Shown: positions 1 through 7,788 of the stretch, in pieces
Layout: each line of letters starts with the position of its first letter
How positions within the stretch are numbered: position 1 is the first letter of the stretch
From: Burkholderiales bacterium 70-64
Lineage (GTDB): Bacteria > Pseudomonadota > Gammaproteobacteria > Burkholderiales > Burkholderiaceae_E
Assembly: GCA_001898645.1 (NCBI GenBank)
Contig: MKUQ01000001.1
Span: 1-36,106, forward strand
Direction: 5' to 3'
DNA length: 36,106 nt
Position numbers and translations under genes: made by a program
The notes under the pieces: model-generated
What the model saw: only the letters and a program-made list of their open reading frames with translations
Told to the model about the DNA's origin: nothing
Databases searched by the model: none

Positions 1-169
1 CGGAGCTCGCGTAGCGAGCGCAGCGAGTTGCGCCGCGCCAGCCGGTGCTGGAGCATCGCAGGGCACCCCCCGCGCCAGCGGGGGGCAAGCACCGGTGCGC
101 CGGCTCCGGGCGGCCCGCGCCTTTGCCTGCGTAGACCCCTGCATGCGCATGCCACTGGCTGCAGCTCGA
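1..169. other. Non-coding region upstream of rpsP, with hairpins
   Basis: I see no gene here. The stretch carries several dyads: a 6-bp stem with a 3-nt loop (5-10/14-19), a perfect 8-bp C-run/G-run stem with a GCCA loop (66-73/78-85), outer complementary segments (42-50/88-96) that would lengthen that hairpin, and a 12-nt perfect palindrome GCATGCGCATGC (141-152). No T-run follows the 66-85 hairpin, so it is not a classical intrinsic terminator, though it could end or stabilise a transcript arriving from upstream. The gene upstream is outside the window. Confidence 0.5.
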
Positions 170-198
170 TTGCCGCCCGGCCCAGCCATCGCTATACT
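170..198 (+). promoter_or_regulatory. Sigma70-type promoter of the rpsP operon
   Basis: A -35 box TTGCCG (170-175) is separated by 17 bp from a -10 box TATACT (193-198), and the rpsP start codon follows 26 bp after the -10. The spacing is ideal and the -10 is one of the few AT-rich points in this GC-rich stretch. The promoter would drive rpsP-rimM-trmD. Inferred from consensus only. Confidence 0.7.
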
Positions 199-224
199 TT
201 AGGGTTTTCCAAGGACAGGCACCA

Positions 225-491
225 ATGGTCGTCATCCGACTGACTCGTGGCGGCGCCAAGAAGCGCCCCTTCTATCACGTCGTCGCAGCGCACAAGCAGA
301 ACCGCCGCGACGGCCAGTTCATCGAGCGTCTCGGCTACTACAACCCGATCGCCAGCGCCAACGAAGTGGGGCTGAACCTCGCGGCCGATCGCATCGATCA
401 CTGGAAGAAGCAGGGTGCGGCGCTCTCGCCCACGGTCGCGCGCCTGCTCGAAGCCCATGCGCGCCGGCAACCGGCCGCCGAGAACGTGTGA
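225..491 (+). CDS. rpsP: 30S ribosomal protein S16
   Basis: Protein of the 30S body, needed for assembly of the small subunit. The 88-residue product has the typical S16 opening (MVVIRLTRGGAKKRPFYHVV) and the ERLGYYNP segment, and its length is usual for betaproteobacteria (about 80-90). An AGGA stretch at 210-213 precedes the ATG. It is first in the classical rpsP-rimM-trmD-rplS order. Its last three codons and stop fall inside the left arm of a long inverted repeat (481-603), so the C-terminal residues (AAENV) may be partly repeat-derived. Confidence 0.97.
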   Translation: MVVIRLTRGGAKKRPFYHVVAAHKQNRRDGQFIERLGYYNPIASANEVGLNLAADRIDHWKKQGAALSPTVARLLEAHARRQPAAENV

Positions 492-603
492 ATGAACCTA
501 CTGCGCGGCCCGATCTCGTGCCTGCGATGCTCGCCGTACCCTAGTACGGCTGCGCTTCTCGGCACGACCTCGGGCCGCTCGCTACGGTTCATTCGCACGT
601 TCT
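481..603. repeat. Long imperfect inverted repeat between rpsP and rimM
   Basis: The two halves are near reverse complements about a centre at 541-542. The core is a perfect 7-bp stem GCCGTAC/GTACGGC (533-539/544-550) with a 4-nt loop. The outer ends also match: 481-498 against 586-603 pair with one mismatch (T/C), and in between GCGGCCCGA, TCGTGCC and similar blocks alternate with mismatches. The left end covers the rpsP stop codon. It looks like a dispersed REP/palindromic intergenic repeat, but no second copy is present in this window. In RNA it would be a long hairpin between two co-transcribed genes. Confidence 0.8.
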
Positions 604-627
604 GAGCGGCGCCGGCCGCTGCTGCCG

Positions 628-1164
628 GTGGCGCAGGAAAGCTCCGCCGAGGCGCCGACCGACGCCGTCGTCGTCGGGCGCATCGCCGGCGCCTGGGGGG
701 TGCGCGGATGGCTGCGCGTCGCCCCGTTCAACGATCCCCGTGACTCCGTCCTGACCGGCCAGCCCCGCTGGTGGCTGCGCCTGCACGGGCGCCTGCAGGC
801 GATGGCCATCGGGGAGGTGCGCGTGCACGGCCGCTCGCTGCTGGCGCGGGCCGACGGCCTGGAAACTCGCGAGCAGGCGCAGGCACTCGAGGGCGCCGAG
901 GTGCTGGTGAGCCGCTCGGCGTTCCCGGCCGCGCAGGCCGGCGAGTTCTACTGGGTCGACCTGATCGGCTGCGCCGTGCGCACCTCGGCCGGCGAGCCGC
1001 TCGGCGTGGTCAGCGCCATCGAAGAGTACGGCGCTCACCCGGTGTTGCGGCTCGAGGCGGGCGCCGGCGCGGCGCAGCGCCTGATCCCCTTCGTGCCGCG
1101 GCACATCCTCGCTGTCGACCTTCCGGAGCGCTCGATCGTGGCCGACTGGCCGCTGGAATATTGA
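628..1164 (+). CDS. rimM: Ribosome maturation factor RimM
   Basis: RimM binds S19 in the 30S head and helps 16S rRNA processing and 30S maturation. The 178-residue product shows the RimM N-terminal beta-barrel ([18 protein letters not shown], about residues 14-31) and the PRC-barrel C-terminal half, with the characteristic [10 protein letters not shown] at about 107-116 and a terminal [10 protein letters not shown] used the GTG at 628, the first in-frame start after the inverted repeat; no good Shine-Dalgarno is visible, so the exact start is uncertain. It sits between rpsP and trmD, 14 bp before the latter. Confidence 0.94.
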   Translation: MAQESSAEAPTDAVVVGRIAGAWGVRGWLRVAPFNDPRDSVLTGQPRWWLRLHGRLQAMAIGEVRVHGRSLLARADGLETREQAQALEGAEVLVSRSAFPAAQAGEFYWVDLIGCAVRTSAGEPLGVVSAIEEYGAHPVLRLEAGAGAAQRLIPFVPRHILAVDLPERSIVADWPLEY

Positions 1165-1178
1165 GGGCGCGCGGGACG

Positions 1179-1940
1179 ATGGCCATGCGCATCGACGCCG
1201 TCACGATCTTCCCCGGCATGTTCGAGGCGGTCACCGGTCACGGCATCACGGGGCGCGCACATGCGCGCGGCCTGTGGTCGCTGGCCTGCTGGAATCCGCG
1301 CGATTTCACCCACGACCCCTACCGGCGCGTCGACGACCGCCCCTACGGCGGCGGCCCCGGCATGGTCATGCTGCCGCAGCCCCTGGCCGATGCCATCGCC
1401 GCCGCGCGCGGCGCCGGCGCCCCGGGCCGGCCGGTGATCGCGCTCTCGCCGCAGGGCCGCCCGCTCGACGACCCGCGCGTGCGCGAGCTGGCGCGCGGTC
1501 CCGGCATGGTGCTGGTAGCCGGCCGCTACGAGGCGATCGACCAGCGCCTGATCGACCGCCACGTCGACGAGGAGATCGCCGTCGGCGACTTCGTGGTCTC
1601 GGGCGGCGAGCTGCCCGCGATGATGCTCATCGACGCGGTGGTGCGGCAGCTGCCCGGCGCGATGAACGATGCCCGCTCGGCGGCCTGCGACTCCTTCGCT
1701 GGCGGCCTGCTCGACTGCCCGCACTACACCCGGCCCGAGGTGTTCGAGGGCATGGCGGTGCCCGAGGTGCTGCTCTCGGGGCACCATGCGCAGATCGAGC
1801 GATGGCGCCGGCAGCAGGCGCTCGCGGCCACGCAGCGGCGCCGCCCGGAGCTGATCGCGCGCGCGCGTGCGGCCGGATTGCTGGGCGCCGAGGACGAGCG
1901 CCTGCTCTCCGATTTGGCGAACGGTCCGGAAAACCCTTAG
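1179..1940 (+). CDS. trmD: tRNA (guanine-N1)-methyltransferase TrmD
   Basis: Uses S-adenosylmethionine to methylate G37 next to the anticodon of tRNAs reading CUN, CCN and CGG, preventing +1 frameshifts. The 253-residue protein has the TrmD signature segments: [10 protein letters not shown] near the N-terminus, [12 protein letters not shown] (about 46-57), the trefoil-knot SAM site around [14 protein letters not shown] and [22 protein letters not shown], and [15 protein letters not shown]. Two ATGs (1179, 1185) are possible; the second gives the more usual [10 protein letters not shown] beginning. A GAGGG lies 10 nt before the first. Its 3' end contains the rplS promoter. Confidence 0.96.
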   Translation: MAMRIDAVTIFPGMFEAVTGHGITGRAHARGLWSLACWNPRDFTHDPYRRVDDRPYGGGPGMVMLPQPLADAIAAARGAGAPGRPVIALSPQGRPLDDPRVRELARGPGMVLVAGRYEAIDQRLIDRHVDEEIAVGDFVVSGGELPAMMLIDAVVRQLPGAMNDARSAACDSFAGGLLDCPHYTRPEVFEGMAVPEVLLSGHHAQIERWRRQQALAATQRRRPELIARARAAGLLGAEDERLLSDLANGPENP

Positions 1941-1943
1941 AAT
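1914..1943 (+). promoter_or_regulatory. Candidate promoter for rplS inside the trmD 3' end
   Basis: TTGGCG (1914-1919), an 18-bp spacer and TAGAAT (1938-1943) span the trmD stop codon (1938-1940). The rplS ATG is 123 nt downstream, leaving a leader of about 115 nt. This would give rplS its own transcript besides operon read-through. Consensus-based inference. Confidence 0.6.
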
Positions 1944-2066
1944 ACGCGGTTTTCCATCCTCTGCCCGGCGCAAGCCCGGTCGATGTCCGCTGCGGCCGCT
2001 GCGCCGCGGGGCAGGTCCGGAGCACTCCAGCACACGGTCCGGCGCACGATGGTCCCAGGAGCCCTC

Positions 2067-2453
2067 ATGGATCTGATCCGCCAACTCGAGCAGGAAGAGA
2101 TTTCCCGCCTCGGCAAGAGCATCCCCGACTTCGCGCCCGGCGACACGGTCATCGTGAACGTGAACGTGGTCGAAGGCACCCGCAAGCGCGTGCAGGCCTA
2201 CGAAGGGGTGGTCATCGCGCGGCGCAACCGCGGCCTGAACTCCTCGTTCATCGTGCGCAAGATCTCCTCGGGCGAGGGCGTCGAGCGCACCTTCCAGCTC
2301 TATTCCCCGCTGATCGCCGGCATCGAGGTGAAGCGCCGCGGCGACGTGCGCCGGGCCAAGCTCTACTACCTGCGCAATCGCTCCGGCAAGTCGGCGCGCA
2401 TCCGCGAGAAGCTGCCCGGCAAATCGGTGCGCGAAGCCGGCGGCCAGGCGTAG
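2067..2453 (+). CDS. rplS: 50S ribosomal protein L19
   Basis: L19 lies at the 30S-50S interface of the large subunit. The 128-residue product begins [28 protein letters not shown] and carries the conserved [26 protein letters not shown] block and [25 protein letters not shown]. The frame stays open further upstream to 1983, but the ATG at 2067 matches the family start and is preceded by AGGAG at 2057-2061 with 5-6 nt spacing, so the longer reading is not used. Last gene of the ribosomal block. Confidence 0.97.
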   Translation: MDLIRQLEQEEISRLGKSIPDFAPGDTVIVNVNVVEGTRKRVQAYEGVVIARRNRGLNSSFIVRKISSGEGVERTFQLYSPLIAGIEVKRRGDVRRAKLYYLRNRSGKSARIREKLPGKSVREAGGQA

Positions 2454-2471
2454 GCGGCCGCTGCACCGTAC

Positions 2472-2497
2472 GCCGGCCGGCTTGCGTGCCGGCCGGC
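2472..2497 (+). terminator. Strong hairpin after rplS
   Basis: A perfect 10-bp stem of GCCGGCCGGC on both sides (2472-2481 and 2488-2497) with a 6-nt loop TTGCGT lies 18 nt after the rplS stop. No T-run follows, so it would act as an atypical or Rho-assisted 3' end or a stabilising structure. The rest of the gap up to 2632 shows nothing clear. Confidence 0.5.
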
Positions 2498-2632
2498 TCG
2501 TGCACCAGGCAGGCTCGTATATCAGGCGGGCCGGTACATCTGGCGACCTCCCGCCGTACCTGGAGTAGCGGCGCAGGCCGGCAGGCGAGCGGCCCCTCGG
2601 GATACCCGCCGTCTTTGGTATCTTGAGGGCCC

Positions 2633-3397
2633 ATGCCGACCGATCCCGCCGCCGTCCCTCCGGGCGTGCCGCCGCCGTCCACCGTCGATGCGGACCGCTC
2701 GGTGCGCCTGGCCCGCTTCGATCCGCGCTTCGATCCCCACCAGATGCCGATCGTCGCCGCCGACGAGTCGCTGCCCGCAGTGCTGCCGGAGCGGCTGAGC
2801 CCCGATGCGCTGCGCCGACGCTTCGCGCAGCCGCCGCCCTGGCAGCCGGAGCAGCTCGACGACCGCTTCCGCTTCCATCGCGGTGACCCGCGCGCGGCCG
2901 CGGTGCTGGTGCCGATCGTGACGCATTCCGCGGGCACCACGGTGCTGCTCACGCAGCGCACCTTCACCCTGCGCGACCACTCCGGCCAGGTGGCCTTCCC
3001 GGGCGGGCGCATCGAGCCCGGCGACGCTTCGCCGACGGCCGCCGCGCTGCGCGAGGCGCAGGAGGAGGTCGGGCTCGCGCCGCAGGGCGTCGAGGTGATC
3101 GGGCAGCTCCCCGAATACCTCACCGGGACCGGCTTCCGGGTCACGCCGGTGGTCGCCCTGGTGGTGCCCGGCTTCGTGCTGCGGCCCGATCCGGGTGAGG
3201 TGGCCCAGGTGTTCGAAGTGCCGCTGGCCTTCCTGATGGACCCGCGCCACCACCAGCGCCGGCGCGTGCTGCTCGACAGCGGCGAGCGCACCTTCTTCGC
3301 CATGCCGTACCGGCCACCGGGCGCGTCCGAGGAGCATTTCATCTGGGGCGCCACGGCGGCGATGCTGCGCAACCTGTATCGTCTGCTGATGGCCTGA
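2633..3397 (+). CDS. Nudix hydrolase, CoA pyrophosphatase type (NudL-like)
   Basis: Predicted to cleave the pyrophosphate bond of coenzyme A and its derivatives to 4'-phosphopantetheine and 3',5'-ADP. The 254-residue protein contains the family hallmark TLRDHSGQVAFPGGRIEPGD directly joined to the Nudix box (AALREAQEEVGL), the metal-binding REAQEE helix being complete. After it come an EVIGQLPEYLTGTGFRVTPVV segment typical of CoA-type Nudix enzymes and a C-terminal HFIWGATAAMLRNL. About 90 N-terminal residues are Pro/Arg-rich and less conserved. A GAGGG sits close before the ATG. In many Burkholderiales this gene follows rplS. Confidence 0.88.
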   Translation: MPTDPAAVPPGVPPPSTVDADRSVRLARFDPRFDPHQMPIVAADESLPAVLPERLSPDALRRRFAQPPPWQPEQLDDRFRFHRGDPRAAAVLVPIVTHSAGTTVLLTQRTFTLRDHSGQVAFPGGRIEPGDASPTAAALREAQEEVGLAPQGVEVIGQLPEYLTGTGFRVTPVVALVVPGFVLRPDPGEVAQVFEVPLAFLMDPRHHQRRRVLLDSGERTFFAMPYRPPGASEEHFIWGATAAMLRNLYRLLMA

Positions 3398-3414
3398 GCC
3401 GCTTCTTCGCCGAG

Positions 3415-4386
3415 ATGGGATTCATCGCACTGATCTTCGCGCTCATGGTGGAGCAGGGCCGGCCCCTGCCGGGCGACAACTACGTCCACCGCTGGGCGAG
3501 CGCCTTCGCCGACCTGGTGCGCGGCGCGAGCGATGCCGGCGAGCGCCAGCACGGCGTGTTCGGCTGGTTCTTCGTCGTGGGCTGCGCACTGGCCGGCGTG
3601 GTCGTGCTCGAATGGCTCGCCACGCTGCTGCATCCGGTGGCGCTGTTCGTGTTCCACGTGCTGGTGCTCTACCTCACCGTGGGGTTTCGCCAGTTCAGCC
3701 ACGCCTTCACGCAGATCCAGCTCGCGCTGGCCGCCGACGATGCCGACGACGCGCGCCGCGTGCTCGAGCGCTGGCTGAGGAACAGCGATCCCGACGAGGA
3801 TGCCGATCGCCCGCGGCGCGAAGCGCCGGTGGCCGAGATCTGCCGCCAGGCGATCGCCCACGCGCTGGTGGCGGCGCACCGCCACGTGTTCGGCCCCCTG
3901 TTCTGGTACATCCTGCTGCCCGGAGCCGTCGGGCCGGTGCTGTACCGCTTCGCCGAGCTGCTGGCGCGGCGCTGGGGGGGCACGGTGGCCGAAGGCGCCG
4001 CGCGCGTCGCGGAGCCCTATGGAGCCTTCGCGCGCCGGGCCTATCGCGCGATCGACTGGCTGCCGGCGCGGCTGTCGGCCGCCGGTTTCGCGATCGTCGG
4101 CAACTTCGAGGATGCCGTGTACTGCTGGCGCGGCGCGGTGGCCGCCGGCACCGCCGGCGACCAGCGTGCGCTGCTGCTCGCCTCGGGCGGCGGCGCGCTC
4201 GGGCTGCGCATCGCCGAGCCCGCCCTCGAGGCGCGCTGGGCGGCCGGCGAGCAGGGCTTCGAGTGGCAGGGCAGCGAACCCGACGCGGCCGGCCTGCGCA
4301 GCGCGGTGGGGCTGGTGTGGCGCTCGGTCATCCTGTGGATCGGCCTGTTCGCGATGCTGACCGTCGCGACCTGGCTCGGCCGCTGA
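3415..4386 (+). CDS. CobD/CbiB-family membrane protein
   Basis: A 323-residue integral membrane protein of the CobD/CbiB family. The named family member makes adenosylcobinamide from adenosylcobyric acid and an aminopropanol arm, but betaproteobacterial copies in this location are usually annotated only by family, and no other cobalamin gene is present here. Visible features: an N-terminal hydrophobic start (MGFIALIFALMVEQGRPL), two membrane segments around residues 44-85 (FGWFFVVGCALAGVVVLEWLA and ALFVFHVLVLYLTVGF), the FRQFSHAF motif, the cytoplasmic R.AP.AEICRQAIAHALV block, an FGPLFWYILLPGAVGPVLYR segment and a C-terminal membrane helix. It starts 17 nt after the Nudix stop and is probably co-transcribed. 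Confidence 0.8.
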   Translation: MGFIALIFALMVEQGRPLPGDNYVHRWASAFADLVRGASDAGERQHGVFGWFFVVGCALAGVVVLEWLATLLHPVALFVFHVLVLYLTVGFRQFSHAFTQIQLALAADDADDARRVLERWLRNSDPDEDADRPRREAPVAEICRQAIAHALVAAHRHVFGPLFWYILLPGAVGPVLYRFAELLARRWGGTVAEGAARVAEPYGAFARRAYRAIDWLPARLSAAGFAIVGNFEDAVYCWRGAVAAGTAGDQRALLLASGGGALGLRIAEPALEARWAAGEQGFEWQGSEPDAAGLRSAVGLVWRSVILWIGLFAMLTVATWLGR

Positions 4387-4432
4387 AGGCCGGCGCCGCG
4401 GCCATCCACGCCGCGGCGTCCTGGCCTCCCCC

Positions 4433-4481
4433 GCCGCGGCGCCCGGACCCCCTCCTGTGCCGCGGCGCCGGACCCTCTCCT
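4433..4481. repeat. Two-copy 26-nt tandem repeat
   Basis: Two near-identical GC-rich units of the form GCCGCGGCGCC(C)GGACCC.CTCCT occupy 4433-4456 and 4459-4481, with a degenerate third piece at about 4410-4430. They fill the short gap between the convergent CobD-like gene and rsgA and touch the rsgA stop codon. No function is evident. Confidence 0.6.
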
Positions 4482-5409
4482 AGGCTTCCGCCTCTTCTCC
4501 GATCTGCACGAACAGCCGGTGCCGCGTCGCATCGATGGCCGCATCCGCGACCGCCGCGCGGATCGCGCAGTCGGGCTCGTCGCGGTGGCGGCAGTCGTTG
4601 AAGCGGCAGCGCCCGAGCAGCGGGACGAACTCGCGCATGGCGTGCACGCGCTGCCAGTCGGAGACGTGCGCCAGCCCGAAGCTCTGGAAGCCGGGCGTAT
4701 CGATGAGGCGTGCATCGGGCGCGACCGCGGCCGGCAGCTCGAACATCCTGCTGAAGGTGGTGGTGTGGCGTCCGCTCGAGAGCGCGGCCGAGATCGCCTG
4801 CGTGCGCTGGTCCGCATCGGGCACCAGCGCATTGACCAGCGTCGACTTGCCCATGCCCGACTGGCCGAGCAGCACGGTGGTGCGTCCGGCCAGCCATGCG
4901 CCCAGCGTCGCGCACGCGTGCGCCGCGTCGGCGCCCGCGGCGAGGTCGAACAGCCGGTAGCCGAGCCCGCGGTAGAGCGCCACGCGCGGCTCGATCGCGC
5001 GGCGCGCCTCCGCGCGGTCGCACTTGTTGACGAGCAGCGCCGCCGCGATGCCCGCGGTCTCGAGCGCGATCAGCACGCGCATCAGCAGCGCCTCGGAGAA
5101 CGGCGGCTCGCCGGCGATGACGACGCCGGCCTGCTCGACGTTGGCCGCCAGCAGCTTGCGGCGCCGGTGGTCGCTGCGCTGGAGCAGGCTGCGCCGCGGC
5201 TGCAGCGATTCGATCACTGCCTGGTCGGCGCCGAGCAGGCGCACCCGCACCTCGTCGCCGACGCACAGGTCGTTGCGCCGGGCGCGCGTGACGGCCACTC
5301 GCTCGCCCCAGGCGCCGGTGCGCGACCGGACCACGAGCCGGTGCCCGAAGGCGGCGACGACCCGCGCCTCCTCGAGCGCGCCGGCCGCAGCCCTGGGACG
5401 TGTCAACAC
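4480..5409 (-). CDS. rsgA: Small ribosomal subunit biogenesis GTPase RsgA
   Basis: Circularly permuted GTPase that checks late 30S assembly and releases RbfA. The 309-residue protein has an N-terminal OB-fold (about 14-75), then GTPase motifs in permuted order: NKCD (G4, 128-131), GQSGMGKST (G1/P-loop, 182-190), a TTT switch region, DTPG (G3, 237-240), and the C-terminal zinc knuckle with Cys268, Cys273, His275 and Cys281. The start is a GTG at 5407-5409, only 3 nt after the stop of the upstream pcd gene, suggesting one transcript with the M48 protease and dehydratase genes. Confidence 0.95.
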   Translation of the reverse strand: MLTRPRAAAGALEEARVVAAFGHRLVVRSRTGAWGERVAVTRARRNDLCVGDEVRVRLLGADQAVIESLQPRRSLLQRSDHRRRKLLAANVEQAGVVIAGEPPFSEALLMRVLIALETAGIAAALLVNKCDRAEARRAIEPRVALYRGLGYRLFDLAAGADAAHACATLGAWLAGRTTVLLGQSGMGKSTLVNALVPDADQRTQAISAALSSGRHTTTFSRMFELPAAVAPDARLIDTPGFQSFGLAHVSDWQRVHAMREFVPLLGRCRFNDCRHRDEPDCAIRAAVADAAIDATRHRLFVQIGEEAEA

Positions 5410-5412
5410 GCC

Positions 5413-5766
5413 CTAGTTGCCGCCGCGGCCGAAGACCGCATCGGCCTTGGCCGCGCAGATGAAGTCGTTCTCGGAGATGCCGCCTACCGAGTGGGTGCTG
5501 AAACGCACGGTGCAGCGGTTGTAGCTCACCAGCAGGTCGGGATGGTGGTCCTCGCCATGCACCATCCACGCCAGCGCGTTCACGAAGGCGATGGTGTCGT
5601 AGTAGTCGCGAAACGCGTAGCTGCGCTCGAGCGCGCCGTCGCGCAGGCTCCAGCCCGCGAGCTCGGTGAGCTGCGCTTCGATTTCGGTGGCGCCGTAGGC
5701 GCGTTCGGATTCCATGGCACGCGATTTGCGCGCCAGCAGCTGCGCGCGCGGGATCGGGGCTCTCAT
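5413..5766 (-). CDS. 4a-hydroxytetrahydrobiopterin dehydratase (PCD/DCoH)
   Basis: Dehydrates pterin-4a-carbinolamine, recycling the cofactor of aromatic amino-acid hydroxylases. The 117-residue product shows the family signature around residues 72-100: GEDHHPD followed by SYNRCTVRFSTHSVGGISENDF, including the catalytic His pair and the THS..G..E.D region. The N-terminal 20 residues are a short basic extension; an internal Met18 is an alternative start. It lies 3 nt before rsgA and 38 nt after the M48 gene on the same strand. Phenylalanine hydroxylase is not in the window, so the physiological partner is unknown. Confidence 0.88.
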   Translation of the reverse strand: MRAPIPRAQLLARKSRAMESERAYGATEIEAQLTELAGWSLRDGALERSYAFRDYYDTIAFVNALAWMVHGEDHHPDLLVSYNRCTVRFSTHSVGGISENDFICAAKADAVFGRGGN

Positions 5767-5804
5767 CGGTTGTCTCTTGCGGTGTGTCTCGTCGGGTCCG
5801 GTCC

Positions 5805-7091
5805 TCAGGCCGCCACGGCGCCGCCGCGATCGCCGGCCAGCCCGAGCAGCCGGTCGATGCGCTGCGAGGCGGGCGGGTGCGAATCGTAGAATGCGGAGTG
5901 GACCGGGTCGGGGGTGAGCGTCGAGGCATTGTCCTCGTAGAGCTTGACCAGCGCGCTGACGAGGTCCTGCGCGCGGGCATGGCTCGCCGCGAAGGCGTCG
6001 GCCTGGAATTCGTGGCGCCGCGACATCCAGCTCGCCAGGGGATGCAGCAGGAAGGTGAACACCGGCAGCACGAGGAGGAACAGCACCAGCGCCGAGGCCT
6101 CGAACTCGCCGGCCGAAGGCGTCACCCCCAGCCCCTGGTAGAACCAGCCCTGGCGCGACAGCCAGCCGAGCAGCCACAGCCCGGCCAGGCTCGCGGCGAA
6201 CATGGTGGCGATGCGCACCAGCACGTGGCGGTGCACGTAGTGGCCGAGCTCGTGAGCGAGCACCGCCTCGATCTCGTCGGGCTGCAGGCGCGCGAGCAGG
6301 GTATCGAAGAACACGATGCGCTTGCTGCGGCCCAGCCCGGTGAAGTAGGCGTTGCCGTGCGCCGAGCGGCGGCTGCCGTCCATCACGAACAGGCCCTTGG
6401 CGGCGAACCCGCAGCGTGCGAGCAGCCCTTCGACGCGCTGGCGCACCGCGCCGTCGGCGAGCGGCTCGAAGCGGTTGAACATCGGCGCGATGACGCTCGG
6501 GTAGAGCACCAGCACGGCCAGGTTGAACGCCACCCACGCACCCCACGCCCACAGCCACCACAGGGGGCCGGCGCTGCGCATCAGCCACAGCACCAGCGCG
6601 AGCAGCGGCATGCCGAGCACGGCGGCGAGCGCCGCGGCCTTGAGCGTGTCGGTGACGAACAGCCGCAGCGTCATCCGGTTGAAGCCGAAGCGCTGCTCGA
6701 GCCTGAACTGGCGGTACCACTCGATCGGCAGCTCGGCGAGGGCGCCGATGGCGACCACGATGGCAACGAACAGCAGGCTGCGCACGAACTCCGCTGCGGG
6801 CAGCGCCTGAGCGAGCGCGCCGAGCAGCCACTGCAGCCCGCCGAACAGGGTGAACCCGAGCAGCACCACCGCGCCGAGCAGCGCCTCGACCATGCCCAGG
6901 CGTGCGCGCGCGATGGTGTAGTCGGCGGCCCGGCGATGCGCCTGCATGCCGATGCGCGCGGCGAACTCGGCGGGCACTTCGTTGCGATGCCGCGCCACGT
7001 GGCGGATCTGGCGCGTGGCCAGCCACATGCGCACGGCCACCGATGCGAGCAGCGCCGCTGCGAAGACCGACGTGAAGACGAGGGCAGTCAA
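5805..7091 (-). CDS. M48 family CAAX-type membrane metallopeptidase
   Basis: Zinc endopeptidase of the Ste24/HtpX superfamily, predicted to act in the inner membrane; the bacterial substrate is not known. From the chosen start the protein has 428 residues: an N-terminal Peptidase_M48_N-like part with several membrane helices (about 1-200), the HELGH zinc motif at 280-284, two further hydrophobic segments, and [10 protein letters not shown] supplying the third zinc ligand. I place the start at the TTG at 7091 ([15 protein letters not shown]), which fits the usual family length. The frame runs on to 7289, but that would add an unconserved non-hydrophobic leader overlapping orn. It is head of a likely operon with pcd and rsgA. 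Confidence 0.85.
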   Translation of the reverse strand: MTALVFTSVFAAALLASVAVRMWLATRQIRHVARHRNEVPAEFAARIGMQAHRRAADYTIARARLGMVEALLGAVVLLGFTLFGGLQWLLGALAQALPAAEFVRSLLFVAIVVAIGALAELPIEWYRQFRLEQRFGFNRMTLRLFVTDTLKAAALAAVLGMPLLALVLWLMRSAGPLWWLWAWGAWVAFNLAVLVLYPSVIAPMFNRFEPLADGAVRQRVEGLLARCGFAAKGLFVMDGSRRSAHGNAYFTGLGRSKRIVFFDTLLARLQPDEIEAVLAHELGHYVHRHVLVRIATMFAASLAGLWLLGWLSRQGWFYQGLGVTPSAGEFEASALVLFLLVLPVFTFLLHPLASWMSRRHEFQADAFAASHARAQDLVSALVKLYEDNASTLTPDPVHSAFYDSHPPASQRIDRLLGLAGDRGGAVAA

Positions 7092-7131
7092 GGGAATCGC
7101 TGTGCGAGAATCGCAACCGGAGAAAAAAATT

Positions 7132-7752
7132 ATGTCACAGGCCCCGATCCCACCCGAGAGTTCCGAAGCCGCCCATGGGTCGCCCGTGCGACGCTCCCCT
7201 GACGAGTCGCTGCTGGTGTGGGTCGACATGGAGATGACCGGCCTGAACCCGATCGTCGATCGCATCATCGAGGTGGCCATGGTGGTCACCGACGAGGCGC
7301 TGAACGTGATCGCGCATAGCGAGGCGTTCGCGATCCGTCAGCCGGCCTCGGTGCTCGAGGCGATGGACCAGTGGAACCGCGCCACGCACGGGCGTTCGGG
7401 GCTCGTCGAGCGCGTGCTCGCTTCGTCCTGGACCGAGGCCACCGCCGAGCAGGCGCTGCTGGAGTTCCTCGCACCGCTGGTGCCGCCGGGCAAGTCGCCG
7501 ATGTGCGGCAACTCGATCTGCCAGGACCGGCGCTTCATGGCGCGCTACATGCCGCGCCTCGAGGCGTACTTCCACTACCGCAACCTCGACGTGAGCACGC
7601 TCAAGGAGCTGTGCCGGCGCTGGCGGCCCGAGGTGGCGCGCGCCTTCGTCAAGCGCAGCGCCCACACCGCCATGGCCGACATCACCGAGTCGATCGACGA
7701 GCTGCGCCACTACCGCGATCACTTCCTGCTGCTCGAGCGCGGTCCCGCCTAG
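7132..7752 (+). CDS. orn: Oligoribonuclease
   Basis: 3'-5' exoribonuclease of the DEDDh family that finishes RNA decay and cleaves pGpG from c-di-GMP turnover. The 206-residue product has Exo I as [12 protein letters not shown] (Asp32, Glu34), Exo II in [19 protein letters not shown], and Exo III in [22 protein letters not shown], with the catalytic His and Asp present. It is about 25 residues longer at the N-terminus than the usual ~180-residue enzyme. The ATG at 7132 is supported by GGAG at 7119-7122 with 9 nt spacing. Divergent from the M48 gene. Confidence 0.95.
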   Translation: MSQAPIPPESSEAAHGSPVRRSPDESLLVWVDMEMTGLNPIVDRIIEVAMVVTDEALNVIAHSEAFAIRQPASVLEAMDQWNRATHGRSGLVERVLASSWTEATAEQALLEFLAPLVPPGKSPMCGNSICQDRRFMARYMPRLEAYFHYRNLDVSTLKELCRRWRPEVARAFVKRSAHTAMADITESIDELRHYRDHFLLLERGPA

Positions 7753-7754
7753 GA

Positions 7755-7788
7755 GCCTGTTCACGCTACGATCGCAGTGTGAACAGGC
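7755..7788. terminator. Hairpin between convergent orn and MATE genes
   Basis: A perfect 10-bp stem GCCTGTTCAC/GTGAACAGGC (7755-7764/7779-7788) with a 14-nt loop starts 3 nt after the orn stop and reaches into the last codons of the MATE gene. It can fold on either transcript, so it could end both convergent genes. No T-run is present on either side. It shares the opening TAGGAG(T/C)CTGT with the hairpin at 33650. Confidence 0.55.

Noticed and set aside
4387-4479. Small gene between the CobD-like gene and rsgA
   Set aside because: The 93-bp gap is low-complexity GC repeat; no start with a ribosome-binding site gives a sensible product.
7092-7131. Divergent promoters between the M48 protease gene and orn
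   Set aside because: A CATAAT on the minus strand and a GAGAAT on the plus strand lack usable -35 partners, and the first overlaps the orn start codon. Evidence is too weak to list.
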